In this document: positions 20,241 through 28,479 of the stretch, piece by piece
How positions within the stretch are numbered: position 1 is the first letter of the stretch
Layout: each line of letters starts with the position of its first letter
DNA from: Oceanimonas aquatica
GTDB lineage: Bacteria; Pseudomonadota; Gammaproteobacteria; Enterobacterales; Aeromonadaceae
Reading direction: 5' to 3'
Assembly (NCBI RefSeq): GCF_030732065.1
Contig: NZ_JAVBHX010000002.1
Coordinates: 245,904-309,903 of the forward strand
Length of the DNA: 64,000 bases
The notes under the pieces: generated by a model
What the model saw: the letters and a program-made list of their open reading frames with translations, nothing else
Told to the model about the DNA's origin: nothing
Database searches by the model: none
Program-made: the position numbers and the translations under genes

Positions 20241-20315
20241 GAGGGAACACAGGGGTGACGAAATGAAAGGCACGGGGGTAACAAAGCAAGGGGGAGTAGT
20301 AACGAAACAGCCAGC

Positions 20316-21593
20316 TTACTCCGGCAACTCAACCGACAGTGTCGGGCCTTCGGCGTTCGCCACCAGGGTGTCGGCATACCAGTTAACGAAGTTCACCACA
20401 CCAAACTCGTAGGTGGGTGAATAGGGGCCCGGCTCATAGGCCACGGAGTTAATGCCGCGCTGGTTTTCCTCGGCCAGGGCCCGGTCCTGGGCGTTGGTGG
20501 CATCCCATACCCGGCGCAGTTTTTCCACGTCGTAGTCGACGCCTTCCACCGCGTCCTTGTGCACCACCCACTTGGTGACCACCTTGGTCTGCTGGGGGCC
20601 GACCGGAATCACCTGAAAGGTGATCAGATGGTCGCCCTGACCGTGGTTCCAGGAGTTGGGCAGGTGCAGAATACGCAGGGAGCCCAGATCCCGGTTCTGC
20701 ACCCGGCCCAGATTTTTCTTGCACGCGGCGCTGCCGTCTATGGTCATGGCCACCTTGCCCTCGGCCAGGGGCATGCGCACCATGCGGTTGCGCAGGCCGA
20801 ACGACACATGCTCATGGGGAATGCCTTCGGCGTCCCACTCCGCCGCCTTGCGCGCCACATGGGCCTTGAAGGCGTCGGTGGCGCGGGGGTCGTTGGTGTC
20901 GTCCCATTCCAGCAGGGTGTTAAGCAGCTCGGGGTGCGAGCCGGCGCAGTGATAACACTCGCGGTTGTTCTCGATCACCAGCTTCCAGTTGGCCTCTTCC
21001 AGAATCTCGGACTGCACCGCCACCTTGGCGTTTTCCAGATCGTAAGGTTCCAGGTAACGGCCGAGTTCGGCAAGGAAGTCGTCAATTTCGGGCGGGTTGT
21101 CGGCCAGGCTGACAAAAATGTAACCGCCGGCGGTTTTGGTGTGCACCTTTTTCAACGGAAAGTCGGCCTTGTTGAACTGGTCGCCCATGTCGTTGCCGGC
21201 ATAAATCAGCTCGCCGTCCAGCTCGTAGGTCCACTGGTGATAGGGGCACACCATTTTGGCCACCTTGCCCTGCCTGGGCAGACAGATGCGCGAGCCGCGG
21301 TGCCGGCACACGTTGTGAAACGCCTGCACCTCCATCTGCTTGTTGCGCACTATGGTAATGGGATTGTTGCCCACTTCCAGGGTAATAAAGTTGCCGGGCT
21401 GGGGAATTTCACAGGTCAGCCCCACGTACAGCCATTCCTTGCAGAAGATTTGCTCCATGTCGGCGGCAAACACCTCGGGGCTGTTGTAACAGGCCTGAGG
21501 AAGGGAATAGCCGGGCCGGCGCTGGCGCAACAGCTGAACTGTGTCTGCCAGGCTGTTGACGGCTCCGATAACGGTGGTGTTGGTCTGCTCCAT
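20316..21593 (-). CDS. gbcA: Glycine betaine monooxygenase oxygenase subunit GbcA
   Basis: The 425-aa Rieske non-heme iron oxygenase has Rieske ligands Cys96, His98, Cys116 and His119 (CRHRG...CPYHQW). The catalytic iron site lies in WKLVIENNRECYHCAGSHPE. It fits the GbcA/stachydrine demethylase group, which oxidises one methyl of glycine betaine to give dimethylglycine and formaldehyde. The start MEQTNTTV at 21593 has AAGGAAG eight bases upstream. It is divergent from its reductase gbcB, as in Pseudomonas. Choline-type or carnitine-type oxygenases are less likely. Confidence 0.88.
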   Translation of the reverse strand: MEQTNTTVIGAVNSLADTVQLLRQRRPGYSLPQACYNSPEVFAADMEQIFCKEWLYVGLTCEIPQPGNFITLEVGNNPITIVRNKQMEVQAFHNVCRHRGSRICLPRQGKVAKMVCPYHQWTYELDGELIYAGNDMGDQFNKADFPLKKVHTKTAGGYIFVSLADNPPEIDDFLAELGRYLEPYDLENAKVAVQSEILEEANWKLVIENNRECYHCAGSHPELLNTLLEWDDTNDPRATDAFKAHVARKAAEWDAEGIPHEHVSFGLRNRMVRMPLAEGKVAMTIDGSAACKKNLGRVQNRDLGSLRILHLPNSWNHGQGDHLITFQVIPVGPQQTKVVTKWVVHKDAVEGVDYDVEKLRRVWDATNAQDRALAEENQRGINSVAYEPGPYSPTYEFGVVNFVNWYADTLVANAEGPTLSVELPE

Positions 21594-21690
21594 CTGTCTT
21601 GCTTCCTTTCTGTTGATGAGTGCCTGAGGTATCCCGGCGACAGCCGCCAGGGCCACGGTTGACCTTATTGTTGCCAAGGTTATGTAAACC

Positions 21691-21708
21691 GGATTGCCTG
21701 AAAGCGAC
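21691..21708 (-). promoter_or_regulatory. Operator candidate upstream of gbcA
   Basis: Read toward gbcA the site is GTCGCTTTCAGGCAATCC. It is the inverted partner of the site at 21789-21807, and both stand in the same orientation relative to their own gene, about 100 and 80 bp before the start codons. A shared activator such as GbdR is the likely binder. Confidence 0.6.
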
Positions 21709-21788
21709 GCTCGCCGCGCTTGTTTCCGACCTGCCCCGCCAGCACGGCTTTCGGCCGGCCTGTAAACGGGGTGAACGGATATGTCGGT

Positions 21789-21807
21789 GTCGTTTTCAGG
21801 CAATTCC
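21789..21807 (+). promoter_or_regulatory. Operator candidate upstream of gbcB
   Basis: GTCGTTTTCAGGCAATTCC differs from the gbcA-facing copy by one substitution and one extra T. It lies 76 bp before the gbcB ATG and is preceded by TGTCGG, a second possible half-site. Confidence 0.6.
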
Positions 21808-21882
21808 ATCCGGCCGTTCTCATCAAAAATGAAGCCATCAAGGAAAACAGGTCATTCACTTTACGCGCATCGGAGAACGGCG

Positions 21883-22989
21883 ATGAATCAGGACTTTCTA
21901 TCCCCCATCAATACCCAGACCTGGAGCAATGGCCGCCATCCGGTGCGCTGTGTGCGCGTGATCCAGGAAACCTGGGACGTACGCACCTTTTGCTTTACCG
22001 CGGAAAGCCCCTTGCTGTTTTTCTTCAAGCCCGGGCAGTTCGTAACCCTGGAGCTGGAAATTGACGAACAGACGGTGATGCGCAGTTACACCATCGCCTC
22101 CTCTCCTTCCGTGCCCTACAGCTTTTCCATTACTGTGAAACGGGTGCCCGGCGGCGTGGTGTCGAACTGGCTGCACGATAACCTGAAGGAAGGCGACGCC
22201 CTGGCGGCGCACGGCCCGGTGGGCAACTTCAACTGCATTGACTATCCCAACGAAAAAGTACTGCTGCTCTCCGGCGGCGTGGGCATTACCCCGGTGATGT
22301 CGATGCTGCGCTGGTGGTTTGATACCAACGCCGAGGTGGACATTCAGTTTGTGCACAGCGCCCGCACCCCCAAGGATCTGGTGTTTTACCGTGAGCTGCA
22401 GCACATGGACTCACGGCTGCCCAATATTCAGATGAGCCTGATCTGCGAACGCACCGACATTGGCGAAACCTGGAGCGGCTACCGGGGCTTTTTGAACAGC
22501 GCCATGCTGGCTCAGATTTCCCCCGACTTTATGGATCGGGAAGTGTTCTGCTGTGGCCCGGCGCCCTACATGAAGGCGATTCGCGACCTGCTGCAGCGAG
22601 CCGGCTTCGACATGGACCACTATCACGAAGAAAGCTTCGGTGCCACGCCGGTGGAAGTGATTGAGGATGTTGAGCAGCTGGCCCAGGAAGCCTCGGATCT
22701 GGCGGACGAGCTGGAGCACAGCGAAGACCGGCTGAACATTTCATTTCTGGAAAGCGATCTGCAGGCCAGCATTCTGCCCGGCGAAACCCTGCACAGCGCC
22801 GCCGCCCAGGTGGGCCTGCACATCCCCAAGGCCTGCGGCATGGGCATTTGCGGCACCTGCAAGGTGAAGGTCGCCAGGGGCAAGGTCAACATGGATCACA
22901 ACGGCGGCATTACCGACGAAGACATTGCCGACGGCTATGTGCTGAGCTGCTGCAGCGTGCCCGAGGAAGATGTGGACATCGCGTTTTAA
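21883..22989 (+). CDS. gbcB: Glycine betaine monooxygenase reductase subunit GbcB
   Basis: The 368-aa flavodoxin-reductase-type protein has an FAD domain with MRSYTIASSP, an NAD domain with LLSGGVGITPVMSML and CCGPAPYMKAI, and a C-terminal plant-type [2Fe-2S] ferredoxin domain (CGMGICGTCKVKV...SCCS). It passes electrons from NADH to the Rieske centre of GbcA. GGAG precedes the ATG at 21883 by seven bases; open frame upstream lacks a site. It is terminated at 23046-23076. Confidence 0.9.
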   Translation: MNQDFLSPINTQTWSNGRHPVRCVRVIQETWDVRTFCFTAESPLLFFFKPGQFVTLELEIDEQTVMRSYTIASSPSVPYSFSITVKRVPGGVVSNWLHDNLKEGDALAAHGPVGNFNCIDYPNEKVLLLSGGVGITPVMSMLRWWFDTNAEVDIQFVHSARTPKDLVFYRELQHMDSRLPNIQMSLICERTDIGETWSGYRGFLNSAMLAQISPDFMDREVFCCGPAPYMKAIRDLLQRAGFDMDHYHEESFGATPVEVIEDVEQLAQEASDLADELEHSEDRLNISFLESDLQASILPGETLHSAAAQVGLHIPKACGMGICGTCKVKVARGKVNMDHNGGITDEDIADGYVLSCCSVPEEDVDIAF

Positions 22990-23045
22990 CTGTTTGGTAC
23001 GGCTGGTCAGCCTGTTAGCAAGAACTCACAGGTAAGCCCGTTTTC

Positions 23046-23076
23046 GCCTGAGCCGGCATTCGGCTCAGGCTTTTTT
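23046..23076 (+). terminator. Intrinsic terminator of gbcB
   Basis: A perfect 10-bp stem GCCTGAGCCG / CGGCTCAGGC with a 5-nt loop is followed by six T residues, 57 bp after the gbcB stop. Confidence 0.95.
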
Positions 23077-23113
23077 GTTTTTACTGTTATTTACACGCTT
23101 GTTCCCCAACTCT

Positions 23114-23260
23114 GTCACTCCCGTGAAGACGGGAGTCCAGGGCAGACGGCTGACGGGTTGTCTGGTGCAGCCATGCTGTAACCCCAGCCCTGTCTTCTGC
23201 GCCGGAGTGGTTTCGGGTCATGTGCACCATGCTCTGGATTCCCGCCTTCGCGGGAATGAC
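23114..23260 (+). repeat. Palindromic-end repeat element, copy 6 (long class)
   Basis: The element is 147 bp, GTCACTCCCGTGAAGACGGG... to ...CGCGGGAATGAC, in opposite orientation to copies 3-5, with internal GTGCACCATG near its right end. Confidence 0.8.
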
Positions 23261-23312
23261 GGCACCGAAATCACTTCCGCGTTATTCCGTCACCTCAGCT
23301 TTTGATTTCTTC

Positions 23313-23412
23313 GTCACCTCCGCGAAGGCGGAGGTCCAGGGGATCTTCAGACAAAGCGTTGCTTTCAGATCAGCGCACCATGCCCTTGAATGCCCATCTT
23401 CATGGGCATGAC
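23313..23412 (+). repeat. Short palindromic-end repeat element, copy 7 (short class)
   Basis: The element is 100 bp, GTCACCTCCGCGAAGGCGGA... to ...ATGGGCATGAC. It lacks the roughly 46-bp internal segment of the long class. Confidence 0.78.
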
Positions 23413-23440
23413 GAATTAAGATCCAGCGTGGCTATCACAC

Positions 23441-23466
23441 AAAAACGCCGGCTTTCGCCGGCGTTT
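23441..23466 (-). terminator. Intrinsic terminator of the fdsGBA operon
   Basis: A 10-bp stem AAACGCCGGC / GCCGGCGTTT with a 4-nt loop carries a T-run on the minus strand, immediately after the fdsA stop at 23471. Confidence 0.9.
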
Positions 23467-23470
23467 CTAT

Positions 23471-26338
23471 TTAGTGCTCCTTCACCTGGTGATGGGCCTG
23501 CTCCGCATAGGCCAGTTGCTGCTCGGTAAAGGCCTCGAACCGGCGTTGCCAGTCCGACAGCGTCTGGTCGTTGGTGCCGGTGACCTGCACCGCCGTCACC
23601 TTGTATTCCGGACAGTTGGTGGCCCAGTCCGAGTTGTCGGTAGTGATCACGTTGGCGCCGCTGTGGGGAAAGTGGAAGGTGGTGTACACCACCCCGGGCT
23701 GCATGCGCTCGCTGTGTTTGGCCCGCAACACGGTACTGCCGGTGCGGCTGGCAATGGTGACCGGCTGGCCGTCGGCAATGCCCCGGGCAGTGGCGTCGTG
23801 AGGGTGAATTTCAAGCCAATCTTCCCCGTGCCAGACGTTGTTGTCGGTGCGCCGGGTCTGGGCACCCACGTTGTACTGGCTGAGGATCCGCCCCGTGGTC
23901 AGCAGCAGCGGATAGGCCTGGCTCACCTTTTCGGTGGTGGGAATAAACTCGGTCACCACCATACGGCCCAGGCCAATGGGGAAACTGTCGCCGTGCATCA
24001 CCGGCATGCCGGCCGGAAACTCATCGTTGCAGGGCCACTGAATGCTGCCCAGCTCTTCCAGCCGCTGATAACTGACCCCGGTAAAGGACGGCGTCAGGCT
24101 GGCAATCTCGTCCATGATCTCGGACGGATGCCGGTAGTTCATGGGGTAGCCAAGCGCGTTGGCCAGGGCCATGGTCACTTCCCAGTCTTCCTTGCCGGCC
24201 AGCGGCGCCATCACCTTGCGCACTCGGTTGATGCGCCGCTCGGCGTTGGTAAAGGTGCCGTTTTTCTCCAGGAAGGTGGCGCCGGGCAGCAGCACATGGG
24301 CAAACTTGGCGGTTTCGTTAAGGAAAATATCCTGCACGATCAGCAGCTCCAGCGAGCGCAGCGCCGCCTCCACGTGCTGGGTGTTCGGGTCCGACTGGGC
24401 AATGTCTTCACCCTGCACATACATGGCCTTGAAGCGGCCCTCGATGGCGGCGTTGAACATGCCCGGAATGCGCAGCCCCGGCTCGGCGTCCAGCTCGGCG
24501 CCCCAGACGTGCTCAAAGCGGCCGCGAATGGCGTCGTCGGTCACCGGCTGGTAGCCCGGCAGCTCGTGAGGGAAAGAGCCCATGTCGCAGGAGCCCTGCA
24601 CGTTGTTCTGACCCCGCAGCGGGTTTACCCCGACACCGGGCCGGCCAATGTTGCCGGTGGCCATGGCCAGGTTGGCAATGCCCATAACCGTGGTGGAGCC
24701 CTGGCTGTGCTCGGTCACGCCCAGGCCGTAATAGATGGCACCGTTGCCGCCGGTGGCATAAAGCCGGGCGGCGTCGCGCAGGCGCTCAGCGGGCACGCCA
24801 ATCACTTCACTCATGGCCTCGGGGGCATGGGCCGGGTCGAGAATAAATTCGCGCCAGGCGGCGTATTCCTCGGGGGCGCAGCGGGCGGCGATAAAGTCCT
24901 GGTCTTCCAGCCCCTCGGTCACAATCACATGAGCCAGGGCGTTCACCAGGGCCACGTTGGATCCCGGACGAATGGGCAGGTGCAGGGCCTGCTCGGTGTG
25001 CGGGGTTTCCAGCAAGTCGATATGGCGCGGATCCGCCACAATCAGCTTCGCGCCCTGGCGCAGCCGCTTGCGCAGCAAGGATCCGAACACCGGGTGGGCG
25101 TCGGTGGGGTTGGCACCAATCACCAGAATGGTGTCGGACTGCAGCACGGAGTCAAAGTCCTGGGTGCCCGCCGACTCACCCAGGGTCATTTTCAGGCCAT
25201 AGCCGGTGGGGCTGTGGCACACCCGGGCGCAGGTGTCGGTGTTGTTGTTGCCCAGCGCGGCACGCACCAGCTTTTGCACCAGGTAGGTTTCTTCGTTGGT
25301 GCAGCGGGACGAGGTAATGCCGCCCACGCTGTGTTTGCCGTGCTGTTGCTGCACCTCACGCAGGCGCCGAGCGGCAAAGCCGATGGCTTCGTCCCAGCTT
25401 ACTTCGCGCCAGGGCTGATCGATGCTGTCGCGGATCATGGGCTGTTTCACCCGGTCCTTGTGGGTGGCATAGCCAAAGGCGAAGCGGCCCTTGACACAGG
25501 CGTGGCCGTGGTTGGCCTGGCCGCCCTTGTACGGGGTCATGCGCACCAGCTGGTCACCCTTCATCTCGGCCTTGAACGAGCAGCCCACGCCGCAGTAGGC
25601 GCAGGTGGTTACCACGCTGTGCTCGGGCTGGCCCTGCTCGATCACCGATTTTTCGCTCAGGGTGGCGGTGGGGCAGCTTTGCACGCAGGCGCCGCACGAT
25701 ACACAGTCGGAGCTCAGAAAATCACTGCCCTTGCCGGTGGACACCTTGGACTCAAAGCCACGCTTTTCAATGGTCAGGGCAAAGGTGCCCTGCACCTCGG
25801 CGCAGGCGCGCACGCAGCGGGAGCAGAGAATGCACTTGCTGGCGTCAAAGGTGAAATAGGGGTTGGACTCGTCCTTGGGCAAATTCAGGTGGTTTTCGCC
25901 GGCAAAGCCGTAGCGCACCTCACGCAGGCCCACGTCACCGGCCATGTCCTGCAGCTCGCAGTCGCCGTTGGCCGGGCAGGTCAGGCAATCGAGGGGATGA
26001 TCGGAGATATACAGCTCCATGATGTTGCGCCGTAGTTTGGCCAGCGCCTCGGTCTGGCTGCGCACCAACATGCCCGGCGCTACCGGGGTGGTGCAGGACG
26101 CATGCATGCCGCGCCGGCCTTCAATTTCCACCGTGCACAGCCGGCAGGAGCCAAAAGCTTCCAGATTGTCGCTGGCACACAGCCTGGGGATGTTGATGTC
26201 CACCAGGGCGGCAGCGCGCATGACCGACGTGCCTTCTGGCACGGTCACTTCAACGCCGTCGATACTCAGGGTGACCTGCACCTCCGACTCCTTGGCCGGG
26301 GTGCCCAGATCCTTGTCCGGGAAACAATATTCAATCAT
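23471..26338 (-). CDS. fdsA: NAD-dependent formate dehydrogenase, molybdenum subunit FdsA
   Basis: The 955-aa protein is modular. It has an N-terminal [2Fe-2S] domain (Cys54, 65, 68, 82) and a His-ligated [4Fe-4S] site (His114, Cys118, 121, 127). Two ferredoxin-type [4Fe-4S] clusters follow (Cys169-179 and 212-222), then the cluster of the Mo domain (Cys246, 249, 253, 281). The bis-MGD domain has the molybdenum ligand Cys374 in CARVCHSPTG. A cysteine, not selenocysteine, is encoded. It oxidises formate to CO2 with FdsB and FdsG passing electrons to NAD+. The ATG overlaps the fdsB stop by four bases (ATGA), and GGAGGAG lies seven bases upstream. Confidence 0.95.
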   Translation of the reverse strand: MIEYCFPDKDLGTPAKESEVQVTLSIDGVEVTVPEGTSVMRAAALVDINIPRLCASDNLEAFGSCRLCTVEIEGRRGMHASCTTPVAPGMLVRSQTEALAKLRRNIMELYISDHPLDCLTCPANGDCELQDMAGDVGLREVRYGFAGENHLNLPKDESNPYFTFDASKCILCSRCVRACAEVQGTFALTIEKRGFESKVSTGKGSDFLSSDCVSCGACVQSCPTATLSEKSVIEQGQPEHSVVTTCAYCGVGCSFKAEMKGDQLVRMTPYKGGQANHGHACVKGRFAFGYATHKDRVKQPMIRDSIDQPWREVSWDEAIGFAARRLREVQQQHGKHSVGGITSSRCTNEETYLVQKLVRAALGNNNTDTCARVCHSPTGYGLKMTLGESAGTQDFDSVLQSDTILVIGANPTDAHPVFGSLLRKRLRQGAKLIVADPRHIDLLETPHTEQALHLPIRPGSNVALVNALAHVIVTEGLEDQDFIAARCAPEEYAAWREFILDPAHAPEAMSEVIGVPAERLRDAARLYATGGNGAIYYGLGVTEHSQGSTTVMGIANLAMATGNIGRPGVGVNPLRGQNNVQGSCDMGSFPHELPGYQPVTDDAIRGRFEHVWGAELDAEPGLRIPGMFNAAIEGRFKAMYVQGEDIAQSDPNTQHVEAALRSLELLIVQDIFLNETAKFAHVLLPGATFLEKNGTFTNAERRINRVRKVMAPLAGKEDWEVTMALANALGYPMNYRHPSEIMDEIASLTPSFTGVSYQRLEELGSIQWPCNDEFPAGMPVMHGDSFPIGLGRMVVTEFIPTTEKVSQAYPLLLTTGRILSQYNVGAQTRRTDNNVWHGEDWLEIHPHDATARGIADGQPVTIASRTGSTVLRAKHSERMQPGVVYTTFHFPHSGANVITTDNSDWATNCPEYKVTAVQVTGTNDQTLSDWQRRFEAFTEQQLAYAEQAHHQVKEH

Positions 26339-27879
26339 GCCTTTTCTCCTCCCTGGCGCTGAAAGTCCTCGGGGAACAGGGTGAGCGCACTTTTCACCGG
26401 GAACGGCGTCATGCCGCCCATGGCGCACAGTGAGCCCTGCATCATGGTGTCGCACAGATCGTCAAGCAGGGCCAGGTTGGCGTCGCGATTATCGTTGTTG
26501 ATAATGCGATCGATCACCTCCACCCCGCGCACCGCGCCAATACGGCAGGGCGTGCACTTGCCGCAGGACTCCTCGGCGCAAAATTCCATGGAAAACCGGG
26601 CCTGTTCGGCCATGTCGACGCTGTCATCAAACACCACCACGCCACCGTGGCCGAGCACGGCGCCGATGGCGGCAAAGGCTTCATAATCAAGCGGCGTGTC
26701 GAGCTGGGCCTCGGACAGGTAGGCACCCAGCGGGCCACCCACCTGCACCGAGCGCAGAGGCCGGCCACTGGCGGTGCCGCCACCAAAGTCTTCAATCAGC
26801 TCTCGCAGGGTATGGCCAAAGGGCAATTCCACCAGCCCCCCTTGAGCAATGTTGCCGGCCAGCTGGAATGGCAGTGTGCCCCGGGAGCGCTCCATGCCGA
26901 AACCGGCATAATGCTCGGGGCCGTCGCTCAGAATGGACGGCACCGCCGCCAGGCTGAGTACGTTGTTAACCACGGTGGGCTGACCAAACAGGCCCTCGAT
27001 GGCCGGCAGCGGCGGCTTGGCGCGCACCATGCCACGCTTGCCTTCCAGGCTTTCGAGCAGGGAGGTTTCCTCGCCGCAAATGTAGGCGCCGGCGCCCAGG
27101 CGCACTTCCAGTGCAAAATCGCGGCCGCTGTTCAGTAAATTGGTGCCGAGAAAGCCGGCGGCCTCGGCCCGGGCAATGGCCTGCTCCAGGCGCTCCTGGG
27201 CCAGGGGATATTCCTCGCGCAGGTAGATGTAGCCCTGGGTCGCGCCCACGGCAAGCCCGGCTATGGTCATGCCTTCAATCAGCATGTAGGGATCGCATTC
27301 CATCACCAGCCGGTCGGCAAAGGTGCCGGAGTCGCCTTCATCGGCGTTGCAGACGATGTATTTCTGCGCGCCTTTGGCGTCGAGCACCGTCTGCCACTTG
27401 ATGCCGGTGGGAAAGGCCGCCCCGCCCCGGCCACGCAGGCCGGAAGCCTTGACCTGATCCACCAGCTGCTGAGGAGTGCAGTCCAGCGCCCGCTTCAGGC
27501 CGTCAAAACCGCCGGTGGCCTGGTAGTCGAGCAACGACAGCGGATCGGTCACGCCCAGGCGGGCAAAGGTCACCCGCTGCTGACGCTGAAGATAGGCAAT
27601 CTCCTCGGTCGGCCCCAGGGCCAGGGGATGGTCGTCGCCAAAGTCGTGTTCAAATAGCGAGGCCACATCACCGGCTTCGACCGGGCCAAAGGCACGGCGG
27701 CCGCGACCGTCATCCACTTCCACCAGGGGCTCCAGCCAGAACAGGCCCCGGGAGCCGTTACGCACCAGCTCAATGCTGATGCCGCGGGCATCGGCTTCGC
27801 GCTTTATCAGGGTGGCCACATCGTCGGCGCCCACCGACAGCGCCGTGGTTTCGCTCGGAACAAAAATACGCAGGGTCAT
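26335..27879 (-). CDS. fdsB: NAD-dependent formate dehydrogenase, diaphorase subunit FdsB
   Basis: The 514-aa protein has an N-terminal thioredoxin-like [2Fe-2S]-type region and then a NuoF-like NADH/FMN domain (GLRGRGGAAFPTGIKW, CNADEGDSGTFADR). A SLBB domain and the C-terminal [4Fe-4S] site CAEESCGKCTPCRIG follow. It is the NAD-reducing module of the soluble formate dehydrogenase. Its start overlaps or abuts the fdsG stop at 27879. Confidence 0.94.
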   Translation of the reverse strand: MTLRIFVPSETTALSVGADDVATLIKREADARGISIELVRNGSRGLFWLEPLVEVDDGRGRRAFGPVEAGDVASLFEHDFGDDHPLALGPTEEIAYLQRQQRVTFARLGVTDPLSLLDYQATGGFDGLKRALDCTPQQLVDQVKASGLRGRGGAAFPTGIKWQTVLDAKGAQKYIVCNADEGDSGTFADRLVMECDPYMLIEGMTIAGLAVGATQGYIYLREEYPLAQERLEQAIARAEAAGFLGTNLLNSGRDFALEVRLGAGAYICGEETSLLESLEGKRGMVRAKPPLPAIEGLFGQPTVVNNVLSLAAVPSILSDGPEHYAGFGMERSRGTLPFQLAGNIAQGGLVELPFGHTLRELIEDFGGGTASGRPLRSVQVGGPLGAYLSEAQLDTPLDYEAFAAIGAVLGHGGVVVFDDSVDMAEQARFSMEFCAEESCGKCTPCRIGAVRGVEVIDRIINNDNRDANLALLDDLCDTMMQGSLCAMGGMTPFPVKSALTLFPEDFQRQGGEKA

Positions 27880-28370
27880 TATTTCAGCTCCAGCTTGTAG
27901 GTGGCGAGTTCATCCACCAGTTGATCGAAGCGGGCCGGCGTGGTGCGACTCTTGATGCACTTGCCCACCCGTACCGAGGGCCCGGTGGCGCAGTTGCCCA
28001 GGCAGTACACCGGCTTGAGGGTGATGTTGCGATCCGCCGTGGTCTGGCCATAGTCGATGCCCAGTCTGGCCTTGGCGTGGGCTTCCAGCTCCCGGGCGCC
28101 CCGGGCCTGACAGGCCTCGGCCCGGCACACTTCCACCACATGGCGGCCCGGCTGCTCGGAGCGGAAATAATGATAAAAACTCACCACCCCGTGCACGTCG
28201 GCGGCGGTAATGCGCAATGCCTTGGCGATAACGGGAATGGCGTCGTCGGGAATGTAACCCAGCTCGTCCTGAATACCATGCAGCATAGGCAGCAGCGCCC
28301 CCGGCTGGTGCCGAAGGGACGCCACGATACGCTCGATGGCGTGCATCCCTTTCACCTGTTTCTCATCCAT
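27879..28370 (-). CDS. fdsG: NAD-dependent formate dehydrogenase, gamma subunit FdsG
   Basis: The NuoE-like [2Fe-2S] subunit of 163 aa has the motif CRAEACQARGA and later YCLGNCATGPSV. The start at 28370 (MDEKQVKGM) is preferred because AGGTGG lies eight bases upstream. An ATG nine codons earlier falls inside the arm of a strong hairpin. It is the first gene of fdsGBA. The accessory fdsC (fdhD-like) and fdsD genes are not in the window. Confidence 0.92.
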   Translation of the reverse strand: MDEKQVKGMHAIERIVASLRHQPGALLPMLHGIQDELGYIPDDAIPVIAKALRITAADVHGVVSFYHYFRSEQPGRHVVEVCRAEACQARGARELEAHAKARLGIDYGQTTADRNITLKPVYCLGNCATGPSVRVGKCIKSRTTPARFDQLVDELATYKLELK

Positions 28371-28394
28371 TAGAAAGTCCACCTCATTAACGAT

Positions 28395-28423
28395 CATGGC
28401 GGCGGCCTGTTGCCGCCGCCATG
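28395..28423 (-). promoter_or_regulatory. Strong hairpin between fdhA and fdsG
   Basis: A perfect 12-bp inverted repeat CATGGCGGCGGC / GCCGCCGCCATG with a 5-nt loop has no T-run on the minus strand. It could be a processing or stability element, an attenuator, or a factor-assisted end of the fdhA transcript. Confidence 0.5.
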
Positions 28424-28479
28424 ATGGGGTCAGTGCCGCCAGTCATCCTGGCCGGCTATATCATCTTCAACCCTATCCC

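Larger units (their letters stand above)
19829..20315. other. Intergenic region with repeat elements between dctP and gbcA
   Basis: This is about 490 bp. It contains the TRAP operon leader, a degenerate repeat copy at about 19977-20066 and a clear long-class copy at 20095-20240. No terminator is evident after gbcA apart from the repeat hairpins. Confidence 0.6.
22990..23470. other. Intergenic region between gbcB and fdsA
   Basis: This gap contains the gbcB terminator, one long-class (23114-23260) and one short-class (23313-23412) repeat element, and the fdsA terminator (23441-23466). There is no gene. Confidence 0.8.

Noticed and set aside
23471-26338. Selenocysteine-containing formate dehydrogenase
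   Set aside because: The molybdenum ligand is encoded as Cys374 in ARVCHSPT, and no in-frame TGA is present.
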